A DNA stretch of 62,449 nucleotides from Massilia sp. ST3 (GTDB lineage: Bacteria; Pseudomonadota; Gammaproteobacteria; Burkholderiales; Burkholderiaceae_D), in NCBI RefSeq assembly GCF_018119405.1, contig NZ_JAGPWC010000030.1, positions 1-62,449 of the forward strand, written 5' to 3'. Position 1 is the first letter of the stretch; every line of letters begins with the position of its first letter. Positions 34,862 through 43,545 of the stretch are shown piece after piece. A program made the position numbers and the translations under genes. The notes beneath the pieces are model-generated. The model was not told where the DNA came from. It ran no database searches and was given only the letters and a program-made list of their open reading frames with translations.

Positions 34862-35749
34862 ATGACGCTGGCTGCCATGCCCCTGGCCGCCATGGCCGCA
34901 CCCGCGATCAATTGCAGCATGTGCGACGAGTGGAACCAGCCCGCCGCCCCCTTCAAGATCCACGGCAACACCTGGTACGTCGGCACCGCCGGCCTGTCCT
35001 CGGTACTCGTCACCAGTCCCGAAGGCCATGTCCTGATCGACGGCGCGCTGCCTCAGTCCGCTCCCCTGATCCGCAAGAACATCGAGGCGCTGGGCTTCCG
35101 CATGCGCGACATCAAGGTGATCCTCAATTCGCACCCGCACTTCGACCATGCCGGCGCCATCGCCGAACTGCAGCGCGCCAGCGGCGCGGTCGTGATCGCC
35201 AGTCCGCACGCGGCCCAGGTACTGCGCGACGGCACGCCGGGCAAGGACGATCCGCAATACGACCCCAAGGACCGCTACCACATCCCGAAGGTCGCCGAAG
35301 TGCGCGAGATCGCCGACGGCAAGAGCGTCGCGGTCGGTCCGCTGCGGCTGACCGTGCACTACACCCCGGGCCACACGCCGGGCGGCACCAGCTGGAGCTG
35401 GGAATCCTGCGAGCAGGGCGCCTGCGCGGTCATCGTCTACGCCGACAGCCTCACCGCAGTATCGGCCGACGGCTTTTACTACAGCGGGGACGCCACCCAC
35501 CCGGACCTGATCGCAAGCTTCCGCAAGACCATCGCCCGCATCGCCGACATGCCCTGCGACGTGCTGGTCACGGCCCATCCGTCCTTCAGCGACCTGTTCG
35601 CCAAGGCGGCGAAGAAGAAGGCCGGCGCCAATCCTTTCGTCGACCCGCAGGCCTGCCGCAAGCTGGCCTCGGCCAGCAGCCGCAACTTCGAGGCGCGCAT
35701 TCAGCGTGAGCTCGACGACAAGGCAAAGGCGGCCGCTGCCGGACGCTAA
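34862..35749 (+). CDS. subclass B3 metallo-beta-lactamase
   Basis: Zinc hydrolase that opens beta-lactams, including carbapenems in many B3 enzymes, in the periplasm. The 295-aa frame has the zinc ligands of B3: NSHPHFDHAG (two His, Asp, His), the His in YTPGHTPGG and the distal His in LVTAHPSFSDL. The B3 start INCSMCDEWNQP is present. The style is close to THIN-B-like enzymes of Oxalobacteraceae. ATG 34862 leaves a signal peptide without a basic n-region; see the finding on a probable one-base frameshift. An upstream extension to 34733 crosses attR and a terminator and is rejected. Confidence 0.88.
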   Translation: MTLAAMPLAAMAAPAINCSMCDEWNQPAAPFKIHGNTWYVGTAGLSSVLVTSPEGHVLIDGALPQSAPLIRKNIEALGFRMRDIKVILNSHPHFDHAGAIAELQRASGAVVIASPHAAQVLRDGTPGKDDPQYDPKDRYHIPKVAEVREIADGKSVAVGPLRLTVHYTPGHTPGGTSWSWESCEQGACAVIVYADSLTAVSADGFYYSGDATHPDLIASFRKTIARIADMPCDVLVTAHPSFSDLFAKAAKKKAGANPFVDPQACRKLASASSRNFEARIQRELDDKAKAAAAGR

Positions 35750-35795
35750 CGCCGATTGCTGCGATACTAATGGCCTTTCCCCGCATTCGAACGCC

Positions 35796-36641
35796 ATGGC
35801 CATCCTGACCGAACTCGTCCTCTATCCGATCAAATCCTGCGCCGGCCTGTCCGTGCCGCAGGCCACGCTGGCCCTGTCCGGCCTGGTGGCCGAGGGCGTG
35901 CACGACCGCGAGTGGATGCTGGTCACGCGAGAAGGGCAATTCCTGACCCAGCGCGAATATCCGCGCATGGCCCTGGTCACGCCGCGCGTCGAGCACCCAT
36001 TCCTGGTGGTCGAGGCGCCCGGCATGCCGCCCCTGCGCCTGCCGCTGGCCCACGACACCGCTGCGCCCACGCTGCAGGTGCAGATCTGGGACCACAGCGT
36101 GGCCGCCGCCGACTGCGGCGACGCAGCCGCAGCCTGGTTTGCCGACGCCTTGCAGGCCTCCTGCCGCCTGGTGCGCTTCCGCCCGGAGGTGCACCGTCCC
36201 ACCAGCACCAAGTGGACCGGCGGTACGCCCGCCGAAACCCGCTTCGCCGACGGCTATCCCTTCCTGCTGATCGGCCAGGCCTCCCTCGACGACCTGAATG
36301 CGAAAATGCTTGCCGCCGGCCGCGCGCCGCTGCCGATGAACCGCTTCCGGCCCAACCTGGTCGTGGACGGCATCGACGCCTTCGAGGAGGATTTCGTCGA
36401 AGCCTTCACCGCCGACGGCGTGTCGCTGCGCCCGGTCAAGCCCTGCGCGCGCTGCCCGATTCCGGCCATCGACCAGGCCACCGGCATTCCTGGCCCCGAT
36501 CCGATGGACATCCTCCAGACCTACCGCGCCAATGCGCGCATGGAGGGCGCCGTCTGCATCGGACAGAACTGCATTGTCCAGGACGGCGCTGGTGCGGTCC
36601 TGCGCGTCGGCCAGGAACTGGACGCCAGCATCGCGTTCTAA
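35796..36641 (+). CDS. MOSC domain protein, YcbX-like
   Basis: MOSC proteins bind molybdenum cofactor or use a catalytic Cys in sulphur carrier chemistry; YcbX detoxifies N-hydroxylated compounds. The 281-aa product has the N-terminal MOSC_N beta-barrel (LVLYPIKSCAGLSV, DREWMLVT, LTQREYPRMALV). The MOSC domain follows, with the conserved Cys pair in VKPCARCPIPAIDQATG near residue 215, after FRPNLVV. ATG 35796 begins the conserved N-terminus. A 2Fe-2S ferredoxin tail, present in E. coli YcbX, is absent. Confidence 0.85.
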   Translation: MAILTELVLYPIKSCAGLSVPQATLALSGLVAEGVHDREWMLVTREGQFLTQREYPRMALVTPRVEHPFLVVEAPGMPPLRLPLAHDTAAPTLQVQIWDHSVAAADCGDAAAAWFADALQASCRLVRFRPEVHRPTSTKWTGGTPAETRFADGYPFLLIGQASLDDLNAKMLAAGRAPLPMNRFRPNLVVDGIDAFEEDFVEAFTADGVSLRPVKPCARCPIPAIDQATGIPGPDPMDILQTYRANARMEGAVCIGQNCIVQDGAGAVLRVGQELDASIAF

Positions 36642-36719
36642 GCGCCCCGGGCGAACCCATCCGGCCGTTGACAAGGCCATAACAGGTGTCGCAAATTCGA
36701 CGACAACGCGGCCCTTTCG

Positions 36720-36740
36720 CGCCCCTCTGGGGGCGTTTTT
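36720..36740 (+). terminator. terminator after the MOSC gene
   Basis: CGCCCC/GGGGCG with loop TCTG and a T5 tail, 79 bp past the stop. Confidence 0.75.
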
Positions 36741-36797
36741 CGTTTCCAAGCAAGGACAGATGGCGTAATGTTACGGGTATTGCTGAAAGGAATTCCC

Positions 36798-37916
36798 ATG
36801 CACGAGCCGGACGCGTCGACGCGAGAACTGATGGCGGAAAACGAAAGCCTGCGCGCGCGCATGGCCTACCTGCTCGAGCAGGCGGAACGCAATCACGAGA
36901 TCATGTGCCGCCACCAGGCTTTCGACCTGCAGATCGTGGGCGCCGGCAGCTTTCCCGAGCTGGTGGGCACGATCTTCCGCACCTTGCCGGTGATTTCCGA
37001 GCTCGACATCGTCACCCTGTCGCTGGTGGACGAGGATGCCGACATCTATACCGTGATGCACAAGCTGGGCGTGGATTTCGAGCAGTTCCCGCACCTGATG
37101 TTCTGCGAGCAGGCCGTGGAGCTGGGCTTCGACCTGGCGAGCGGCCGCCGCGCGCGTCCGCTGCTGGGCGCCTACGCGCCGGCCCAGCATTGCGCGATGT
37201 TCCCGCACCCGCCGGCCGGGCTGCAGAGCGTGGCCCTGGTGCCCCTGATGCGCAACACGCGCCTGATCGGCAGCCTGAACCTGGGGAGCGCCGATCCGAA
37301 CCGCTTCACGCCGAACCTGGGCACCGATTTCGTCGAGCACATGGGCTCGATCATCGCGATCTGCCTGGAAAACGTGATCAGCAACGAGATGCTGAAGTAC
37401 ATCGGCCTGACCGATTCGCTTACCGGCGTCTACAACCGCCGCTACATGGACCGCCGCCTGCTGGAAGAGATCGCGCGCGCGCGGCGCCAGGGCTACCGGC
37501 TGTCCTGCATGTACATCGACATCGACCACTTCAAGCGGGTCAACGACACGGTCGGCCACCAGGGCGGCGACGAGGTGCTGCGCGAAGTCTCCGCACGCAT
37601 CAAGGCCGAGCTGCGCATGTCCGACGCGCTGGGGCGCTTCGGCGGCGAGGAATTCGTGGTGCTCCTGATCGACGCCGACCTGGAAGCGGCCACCATGGTG
37701 GCGCAGCGCATCCGCGCCAGCGTGGCGGCGCAGCCGGTCGACCTGGGCAGCGGCGAACGGGTGGCCGTGACGGTGTCGATCGGGGTGGCGGGCTTGTCCG
37801 ATTTCGACCGCGAGCATGCGATCGAAGGCATCGCCCAGGACCTGGTGGCGACGGCCGATTCGGCGCTGTACCAGGCCAAGGCGGGCGGGCGCAACAAGGT
37901 CGTTACGATTGCGTAA
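36798..37916 (+). CDS. diguanylate cyclase with DUF484/GAF-like sensor
   Basis: Makes the second messenger c-di-GMP from GTP. The 372-aa product has an N-terminal coiled coil (AENESLRARMAYLLEQAE) and a DUF484/GAF-like domain (about 40-200). The GGDEF domain follows, beginning DSLTGVYNRRYMD with the active site RFGGEEF. An inhibitory I-site RMSD lies five residues before GGEEF, so product feedback is expected. AAAGGA six bases before ATG 36798 fixes the start. No membrane segment is seen, so it is cytoplasmic. Confidence 0.92.
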   Translation: MHEPDASTRELMAENESLRARMAYLLEQAERNHEIMCRHQAFDLQIVGAGSFPELVGTIFRTLPVISELDIVTLSLVDEDADIYTVMHKLGVDFEQFPHLMFCEQAVELGFDLASGRRARPLLGAYAPAQHCAMFPHPPAGLQSVALVPLMRNTRLIGSLNLGSADPNRFTPNLGTDFVEHMGSIIAICLENVISNEMLKYIGLTDSLTGVYNRRYMDRRLLEEIARARRQGYRLSCMYIDIDHFKRVNDTVGHQGGDEVLREVSARIKAELRMSDALGRFGGEEFVVLLIDADLEAATMVAQRIRASVAAQPVDLGSGERVAVTVSIGVAGLSDFDREHAIEGIAQDLVATADSALYQAKAGGRNKVVTIA

Positions 37917-37923
37917 CCCGTAA

Positions 37924-37946
37924 GGTTGGCGGCAAAGCCGCCAACC
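37924..37946. repeat. dispersed palindrome acting as convergent terminator
   Basis: GGTTGGCGGC/GCCGCCAACC with loop AAA, followed by CTAC. It belongs to the GTAGGGTTGGCGG family and lies between the convergent GGDEF and antiporter genes. Confidence 0.65.
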
Positions 37947-37952
37947 CTACGA

Positions 37953-39932
37953 TCAGAGCAGGCGATTTTCAGCCCGGCTGACCGCATCCCCTTCACCTCG
38001 CAGCACCACCACGTCGCCCACGTCCAGCACCGTCTCCGGCCCGGCCTCGAGCTTCTCGCCGCCGCGGCGCAGGGTCGTCACCTCGGCCCCCACTTCATCC
38101 AGCCGCAGTTCCGCCAGCCGCTTGCCCACCGCCGCCGCGCCATCGGTCAAGGTGACGGAATGCAGGCGCACATAGGTGTGCTCCGGGTCGTCCGTGATGT
38201 CGCCGGAACCGTGGAAGTAGCCGCGCAGCGCCGCATAGCGCTCGTCGCGCGCGGCTTGCACCCGGTGCACCACGCGGCGCAGGGGCACGCCCAGCATCAC
38301 CAGCGCGTGCGAGGCCAGCATCAGGCTGCTCTCCAGCGCTTCCGGCACCACCTCGGTGGCGCCCGCGCCCTTCAGGAGGTCGAGGTCGCTGTCGTCGTGG
38401 CTGCGCACGATCACCGGCAGGTTGGGCGCCAGCTCGTGCACCAGATGCAGCACCTTGAGCGCCAGGCGGGTGTCGGCGAAGGTGATCACCAGGGCGCTGG
38501 CGCGGTTGACGCCGGCCGCGATCAGGGCTTCGCGGCGCGAGGCGTCGCCGTAGGAGACGTTGGCGCCGGCGGCGCGCGCTTCCTGCACCCGTTCCGGGTC
38601 CAGGTCGAGCGCGTACCAGGGCAGCTTTTCCTCGCTCAGCAGGGTCGCCAGGCTCTGGCCGCTGCGCCCGAAGCCGGCGATGATCACGTGCTTCTGCGTC
38701 TTCATGGTGCGGGTCGCCAGCTGGGTCAGGGCCAGCGACTGCATCATCCATTCGTTGGCCGCGATCTTCATGACGATCTTGTCCATGTTGGCGATCATGA
38801 AGGGGGCCGCCAGCATCGACAGCACCATTGAGGCCAGCACCAGCTGCATCAGGAAAGGGTCGATCAGCTTCGAGTCCGAGGCCAGGTTGAGCAGCACGAA
38901 GCCGAATTCGCCGGCCTGGGCCAGCGCCAGGCCGGTACGCATCGAGACCCCGTCCGAGGAGCCGAACAGCTTGGCCAGCCCGGCGATCAGCGCGAACTTG
39001 AGCAGCACCGGCAGCACCAGCAGTGCCAGCACCAGCCACCAGTTGGCCAGCACCATCCGCAGGTCGAGCAGCATGCCGATGGTGATGAAGAACAGTCCCA
39101 GAAGGACGTCGCGGAAGGGCTTGATGTCTTCTTCCACCTGGTGCTTGTACTGGGTCTCGGAGATCAGCATGCCGGCCACAAAGGCGCCCAGCGCCAGCGA
39201 CAGGCCGGCCTGCTCGGTGATCCAGGCCCCGCCCAGGGTCACCAGCAGCAGGTTGAGCATGAACAGTTCCTGCGAGCGGCGCTTGGCCACCACCGTGAAC
39301 CAGCGCCGCATCAGCTTCTGGCCGAAGAACAGCAGCAGGGCCAGCACCGCGGCCGCCTTCAGGGCCGCCAGGCCGAGGGTGGCCGGCAGGTCTTCCGGGT
39401 TGCGCGCCAGCGAGGGAATCAGGATCAGCAGCGGCACCACGGCCAAATCCTGGAACAGCAGGATGCCGATGATGCGGCGCCCGTGCTCGCTCTCGAGCTC
39501 GAGGCGCTCGGTGATCATCTTGACCACGATTGCGGTCGAGGACATGGCCAGCGCCCCGCCCAGGGCAAAAGCGGCCTGCCAGCTGATGTTCAGCTGCGGC
39601 GTGAGCATGGAGATCAGCTGCCCGAACAGCATGGTGGCGACGATCGTCAATACGACTTGCGCCATGCCCAGCCCGAAAACGATGCGCCGCATCGCCTTGA
39701 GCTGGGCCAGGGAGAATTCCAGTCCAATGGAGAACATCAGGAACACGACGCCGAATTCGGCCAGCGCGTGGGTGGCGGGGCTGTCGTCGGCCAAAGCCAG
39801 GGCGTGGGGGCCGATCAGTACGCCGACGGCGAGGTAGCCGAGCATCGGCGGCAGGTGCAGCATGCGGAAGGCGACCACGCCGAGCACGGCGCAGCCCAGC
39901 AGGAGCAGGGTCAGTTCAAGTCCGGAATGCAT
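37953..39932 (-). CDS. CPA2 family K+/H+ antiporter, KefB/KefC/YbaL-like
   Basis: Inner-membrane monovalent cation:proton antiporter. The 659-aa product has about twelve hydrophobic segments in residues 1-385 (including LGGALAMSSTAIVVKM and LALAQAGEFGFVLLNLA). An RCK/TrkA_N nucleotide-binding domain follows (VIIAGFGRSGQSLATLL near residue 415), with a TrkA_C domain near 570-655. This matches KefC-type, glutathione- or nucleotide-gated efflux systems. No KefF/KefG ancillary gene is adjacent. It diverges from kdsD. Confidence 0.9.
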   Translation of the reverse strand: MHSGLELTLLLLGCAVLGVVAFRMLHLPPMLGYLAVGVLIGPHALALADDSPATHALAEFGVVFLMFSIGLEFSLAQLKAMRRIVFGLGMAQVVLTIVATMLFGQLISMLTPQLNISWQAAFALGGALAMSSTAIVVKMITERLELESEHGRRIIGILLFQDLAVVPLLILIPSLARNPEDLPATLGLAALKAAAVLALLLFFGQKLMRRWFTVVAKRRSQELFMLNLLLVTLGGAWITEQAGLSLALGAFVAGMLISETQYKHQVEEDIKPFRDVLLGLFFITIGMLLDLRMVLANWWLVLALLVLPVLLKFALIAGLAKLFGSSDGVSMRTGLALAQAGEFGFVLLNLASDSKLIDPFLMQLVLASMVLSMLAAPFMIANMDKIVMKIAANEWMMQSLALTQLATRTMKTQKHVIIAGFGRSGQSLATLLSEEKLPWYALDLDPERVQEARAAGANVSYGDASRREALIAAGVNRASALVITFADTRLALKVLHLVHELAPNLPVIVRSHDDSDLDLLKGAGATEVVPEALESSLMLASHALVMLGVPLRRVVHRVQAARDERYAALRGYFHGSGDITDDPEHTYVRLHSVTLTDGAAAVGKRLAELRLDEVGAEVTTLRRGGEKLEAGPETVLDVGDVVVLRGEGDAVSRAENRLL

Positions 39933-40022
39933 CGGCCCTGTTCCAGTCCTGATGACGGTCGGTGTTGTTGTTTGTTATGACTGGCAAGTTTTTTGCTTTC
40001 CCAATTCGTTTATACTTCCGGT

Positions 40023-41045
40023 ATGAGTGTAACCGATGAAAAAACAATGCTGAAAAGTTTTGACGAGAGCCAGGCGCGCCGGCTTCTGGAACTGGGCCGC
40101 GAGACCCTGGCCATCGAGGCCGACGCGATCCGCGCCCTGCATGCGCGCCTGGGCGACGACGACAGTTTCGTGCGCGCCGCCGACCTGCTGTACGCCTGCA
40201 AGGGCAGGGTAGTGGTGTCCGGCATGGGCAAATCGGGGCACATTGCCCGCAAGATCGCCGCCACCCTGGCCTCGACCGGCACCCCGGCCATGTTCGTCCA
40301 CCCGGGCGAGGCCGCCCACGGCGACCTGGGCATGGTGACGCCGAACGACGTCTTCATCGCCATCTCGAACTCGGGCGAGTCGAGCGAACTGCTCGACATC
40401 CTGCCGGCCGTCAAGCGCATGGGCACCCACGTGATCGCCCTGACCGGCAGGCCGGCCTCGCGCCTGGCGCAGCTGGCCGAGGTCCACCTGAACATCGCGG
40501 TGGACAAGGAAGCCTGCCCCCTGAACCTGGCCCCGACCACCAGCACCACCGTCACCCTGGCCATGGGCGACGCGCTGGCCGTGGCCCTGCTCGACGCGCG
40601 CGGTTTTCGCGAGGAAGACTTCGCGCTGTCGCACCCGGGCGGCGCCCTGGGCCGCCGCCTGCTGACCCACGTGCGCGACGTGATGCGCAGCGGCGCGGCG
40701 ATTCCCGCCGTGGCGCCCGAGGTGCCGCTGGCCAAGGCCCTGCTCGAGATCACCCAGAAGGGCATGGGCATGACCGCCGTGGTCGACGCCGACAACCGCC
40801 CGATCGGCGTGTTCACCGACGGCGACCTGCGCCGCCTGATCGAGCGCATGCACGACTTCTCGAACCTCACCATCCGCGACGTCATGCACGCCAACCCGCG
40901 CCGCGTGCACCCGGAGCAGCTGGCCGTGGACGCCGTCGCCGTGATGGAGGAATTCCGCATCAACCAGATGCTCGTGGTGGATGCGGACGACCGCCTGGTC
41001 GGCGCCCTGCACATCCACGACCTGACCCGCGCCAAGGTGATCTGA
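40023..41045 (+). CDS. kdsD: D-arabinose 5-phosphate isomerase KdsD
   Basis: Converts ribulose 5-phosphate to arabinose 5-phosphate, the first step to Kdo for lipopolysaccharide. The 340-aa product has an N-terminal SIS domain (GKSGHIARKIAATLASTGTPAMFVHPGEAAHGDLG, ISNSGESSEL) and two CBS domains (about 205-335). ATG 40023 is preferred to the in-frame TTG 30 bp upstream. Its TGA overlaps the kdsC ATG by one base. It heads the kdsD-kdsC-lptC-lptA-lptB-rpoN-hpf operon. Confidence 0.94.
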   Translation: MSVTDEKTMLKSFDESQARRLLELGRETLAIEADAIRALHARLGDDDSFVRAADLLYACKGRVVVSGMGKSGHIARKIAATLASTGTPAMFVHPGEAAHGDLGMVTPNDVFIAISNSGESSELLDILPAVKRMGTHVIALTGRPASRLAQLAEVHLNIAVDKEACPLNLAPTTSTTVTLAMGDALAVALLDARGFREEDFALSHPGGALGRRLLTHVRDVMRSGAAIPAVAPEVPLAKALLEITQKGMGMTAVVDADNRPIGVFTDGDLRRLIERMHDFSNLTIRDVMHANPRRVHPEQLAVDAVAVMEEFRINQMLVVDADDRLVGALHIHDLTRAKVI

Positions 41046-41575
41046 TGCTGCCGCTCGCACACATGGAACGCGCCGCGCGCGTCAAGGTGATGATCTTCGA
41101 CGTCGACGGCGTGCTCACCGACGGCAGCCTCACCTACGGCCCGGACGGCGAAGTCACCAAGACCTTCAACGTGCTCGACGGCCTGGGCATCCAGCTGCTG
41201 AACAAGACCGGCGTCCAGACCGCCATCATCAGCGCGCGCAATTCGCCGATCGTGGTCAAGCGCGCCGCCGACCTGGGCATCACCCACGTCTGGCAGGGCT
41301 TCCACGACAAGCGCATCGGCTTCGCTGAGCTGCTCGCGAAAACCGGCGTGACGCCGGAGGAGTGCGGCTACATCGGCGACGACGTGATCGACCTGCCGCT
41401 GTTCACGCGCGTCGGCTTCGCGGTCACCGTGCCCTCGGGCCACCCGGAAGTCCAGCACCGCGCCCACTACGTGACGCGCAACGCGGGCGGCCGCGGCGCC
41501 GTGCGCGAGGTGTGCGACCTGGTGATGCGCGCCCAGGGCACCTACGAACAGGCGCTCGCGCCTTACTTCGCCTGA
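41045..41575 (+). CDS. kdsC: Kdo 8-phosphate phosphatase KdsC
   Basis: HAD-superfamily phosphatase that dephosphorylates Kdo-8-P. The 176-aa product has the nucleophile motif IFDVDGVLTDGSL near residue 16, ISAR motif II, and GYIGDDVIDLPLF for motif IV near residue 110. It lacks a cap domain, as tetrameric KdsC enzymes do. The start overlaps the kdsD stop; an in-frame ATG six codons later is an alternative. Confidence 0.95.
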   Translation: MLPLAHMERAARVKVMIFDVDGVLTDGSLTYGPDGEVTKTFNVLDGLGIQLLNKTGVQTAIISARNSPIVVKRAADLGITHVWQGFHDKRIGFAELLAKTGVTPEECGYIGDDVIDLPLFTRVGFAVTVPSGHPEVQHRAHYVTRNAGGRGAVREVCDLVMRAQGTYEQALAPYFA

Positions 41576-41582
41576 GCATGCG

Positions 41583-42191
41583 ATGGTCGGCTATCTAAAC
41601 AACAAGCGCACCGCGCACCGCTGGAAGCTCCTGACGATCATGATGATCGCAGTCTTCTGCGCCTTCGGCAGCTTCTGGCTGCTGCAGGCCTTCGACGGCG
41701 ACGACGCCGGCGCGCGCCTTGGCGGGCCGCCGACGGAGCCCGACTACATCGTCGAGAACTTCTCCTTCGTGCGCATGACCGAGGGTGGCCAGCCGAGTTA
41801 CCTGGTGTCGGGCAAGCGCCTGACCCATATCCCCGAGGGCGACGTCTCGACCGTGGTGCAGCCGGTGCTGCGCGGCGTCGAGCCGGGCCGTCCGCCGATG
41901 ACGGTCACCGCCGACCGCGCCCGCATCTACCACCAGGAACACCGCGTCGACATGCTCGGCAACGTCGACCTGCAGCGTGCACGCACCGCCAAGTCGGAAG
42001 CGCTGCGCGTGCGCACTCAGGCGCTCACCGCCTTGCCTGACGAGGAAATCCTCAAGACCGATCAGCCGATCGAGATGCAGCTGGGCGCTTCCAGCGTACG
42101 CGGCACCGGCATGGTGGCCAACAATGCGACCCAGAAGCTGCACATCGCCAGCCGCGGCCAGATCGTCTATCCGCCACGCGCGCGCCAGTAG
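41583..42191 (+). CDS. lptC: LPS export protein LptC
   Basis: LptC is the single-pass inner-membrane protein that passes lipopolysaccharide from LptB2FG to LptA. The 202-aa product has one transmembrane helix near residues 16-34 (LLTIMMIAVFCAFGSFWLL) and a periplasmic beta-jellyroll of the OstA type (DYIVENFSFVRMTEGGQPSY, DMLGNVDL). It lies 7 bp after kdsC and 39 bp before lptA. Confidence 0.93.
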   Translation: MVGYLNNKRTAHRWKLLTIMMIAVFCAFGSFWLLQAFDGDDAGARLGGPPTEPDYIVENFSFVRMTEGGQPSYLVSGKRLTHIPEGDVSTVVQPVLRGVEPGRPPMTVTADRARIYHQEHRVDMLGNVDLQRARTAKSEALRVRTQALTALPDEEILKTDQPIEMQLGASSVRGTGMVANNATQKLHIASRGQIVYPPRARQ

Positions 42192-42230
42192 GCCGTCCAT
42201 GACAAGGCCGCCTCAACCCAGGACCACAAC

Positions 42231-42785
42231 ATGATGAAGAAACACCTCGCCGCACTTTGCCTTTCCCTGCTGTCGCTCACGGCCTTCGCCGAGCGCGCCG
42301 ACTCGCTCAAGCAGGCCGTCATCAATTTCGACTCGCTCGACGTCGACGAGGTCACCCAGACCCGCATCCTGACCGGCAACGTGGTCGTCACCCGCGGCAC
42401 CCTGGTGCTCAAGTCCGACCGCGCCCTGGTCAAGGAAACGCCGGAAGGCTACATGAGCGTGACCCTGACCTCGAACCCGGGCAAGGTCGCCACCTTCCGC
42501 CAGAAGCGCGACGGCGGCCCCGACCTGTGGGTCGAAGGCCAGGCCCAGCGCATCGAATACGACGAGCGCAACGAAATGGTCAAGCTGTTCTCGGACGCCG
42601 TGGTCAAGGAACTCGAGAGCAAGCGCGTGACCAACGAGATCAATGCGCCCTTCATCTCCTACGACAACCGCAAGGAAGTCGCCAGCGTGCGCAACGACGC
42701 CAGCGGCCAGAGCAAGGTCGGCGGCGGACGCGGCACCCTGATCCTGGCGCCCAAGCGCGCCGCGCCGGCGGCGGGCAAGCAATGA
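42231..42785 (+). CDS. lptA: LPS periplasmic bridge protein LptA
   Basis: LptA forms the periplasmic bridge for lipopolysaccharide transport. The 184-aa product has a signal peptide ([18 protein letters not shown]) and an OstA-type jellyroll with [19 protein letters not shown] and [17 protein letters not shown]. Its stop overlaps the lptB start by ATGA. Confidence 0.95.
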   Translation: MMKKHLAALCLSLLSLTAFAERADSLKQAVINFDSLDVDEVTQTRILTGNVVVTRGTLVLKSDRALVKETPEGYMSVTLTSNPGKVATFRQKRDGGPDLWVEGQAQRIEYDERNEMVKLFSDAVVKELESKRVTNEINAPFISYDNRKEVASVRNDASGQSKVGGGRGTLILAPKRAAPAAGKQ

Positions 42786-43540
42786 TGGAAGCGCGCGACA
42801 GCGGCAGCACCCTGATCGTCAAGGGCCTGCAGAAAAGCTACGGCAAGCGCCTGGTGGTGCGCGACGTCTCGCTGCAGGTCGAGTGCGGCGAGGTGGTCGG
42901 CCTGCTGGGCCCGAACGGCGCCGGCAAGACCACCTCCTTCTACATGATCGTCGGCCTGGTGCCTTCCGACGCCGGCTCGATCGACATCAACGGCACCGAC
43001 ATCTCGAGCCTGCCGATCCACCGGCGCGCGGTGCTGGGACTGTCCTACCTGCCGCAGGAAGCCTCGGTGTTCCGCAAGCTGACCGTGGAGGAGAACATCC
43101 GCGCGGTGCTCGAGCTGCAGCGGGTCGATGGCCGGGCCCTCACCAAGGAGCAGATCAACGAGCGCCTCGACACCCTGCTGGCCGACCTGCAGATCGAGAA
43201 GCTGCGCGAAAACCCCGCCATGTCGCTGTCGGGCGGCGAGCGCCGCCGCGTGGAGATCGCGCGCGCGCTGGCCACCAACCCGCGCTTCGTGCTGCTGGAC
43301 GAGCCCTTCGCGGGCGTCGACCCGATCGCCGTGATCGAGATCCAGCGCATCGTGCGCTTCCTGAAAGAGCGCAAGATCGGTGTCCTGATCACCGACCACA
43401 ATGTCCGCGAAACGCTCGGTATCTGCGATCGCGCCTACATCATCAACCAGGGGGCCGTGCTGGCCTCGGGCCGGCCGGACGACATCATCGCGAACGAGTC
43501 CGTGCGCCGTGTCTACCTGGGCGAACACTTCCGCATGTAG
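42782..43540 (+). CDS. lptB: LPS export ABC transporter ATPase LptB
   Basis: LptB powers extraction of lipopolysaccharide from the inner membrane as part of LptB2FG. The 252-aa product has Walker [10 protein letters not shown] near residue 42, the signature LSGGERRR, Walker [14 protein letters not shown] and the H-loop DHNVRETL. The start at 42782 overlaps the lptA stop; the longer frame that extends back through lptA is spurious. lptF and lptG are not in the window, as is usual. Confidence 0.96.
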   Translation: MMEARDSGSTLIVKGLQKSYGKRLVVRDVSLQVECGEVVGLLGPNGAGKTTSFYMIVGLVPSDAGSIDINGTDISSLPIHRRAVLGLSYLPQEASVFRKLTVEENIRAVLELQRVDGRALTKEQINERLDTLLADLQIEKLRENPAMSLSGGERRRVEIARALATNPRFVLLDEPFAGVDPIAVIEIQRIVRFLKERKIGVLITDHNVRETLGICDRAYIINQGAVLASGRPDDIIANESVRRVYLGEHFRM

Positions 43541-43545
43541 AAGAC

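Noticed and set aside
36686..37981. 431-codon plus-strand ORF over the diguanylate cyclase
   Set aside because: It reads the GGDEF gene in another frame, giving Arg/Pro/Gly-rich text, and has no Shine-Dalgarno.
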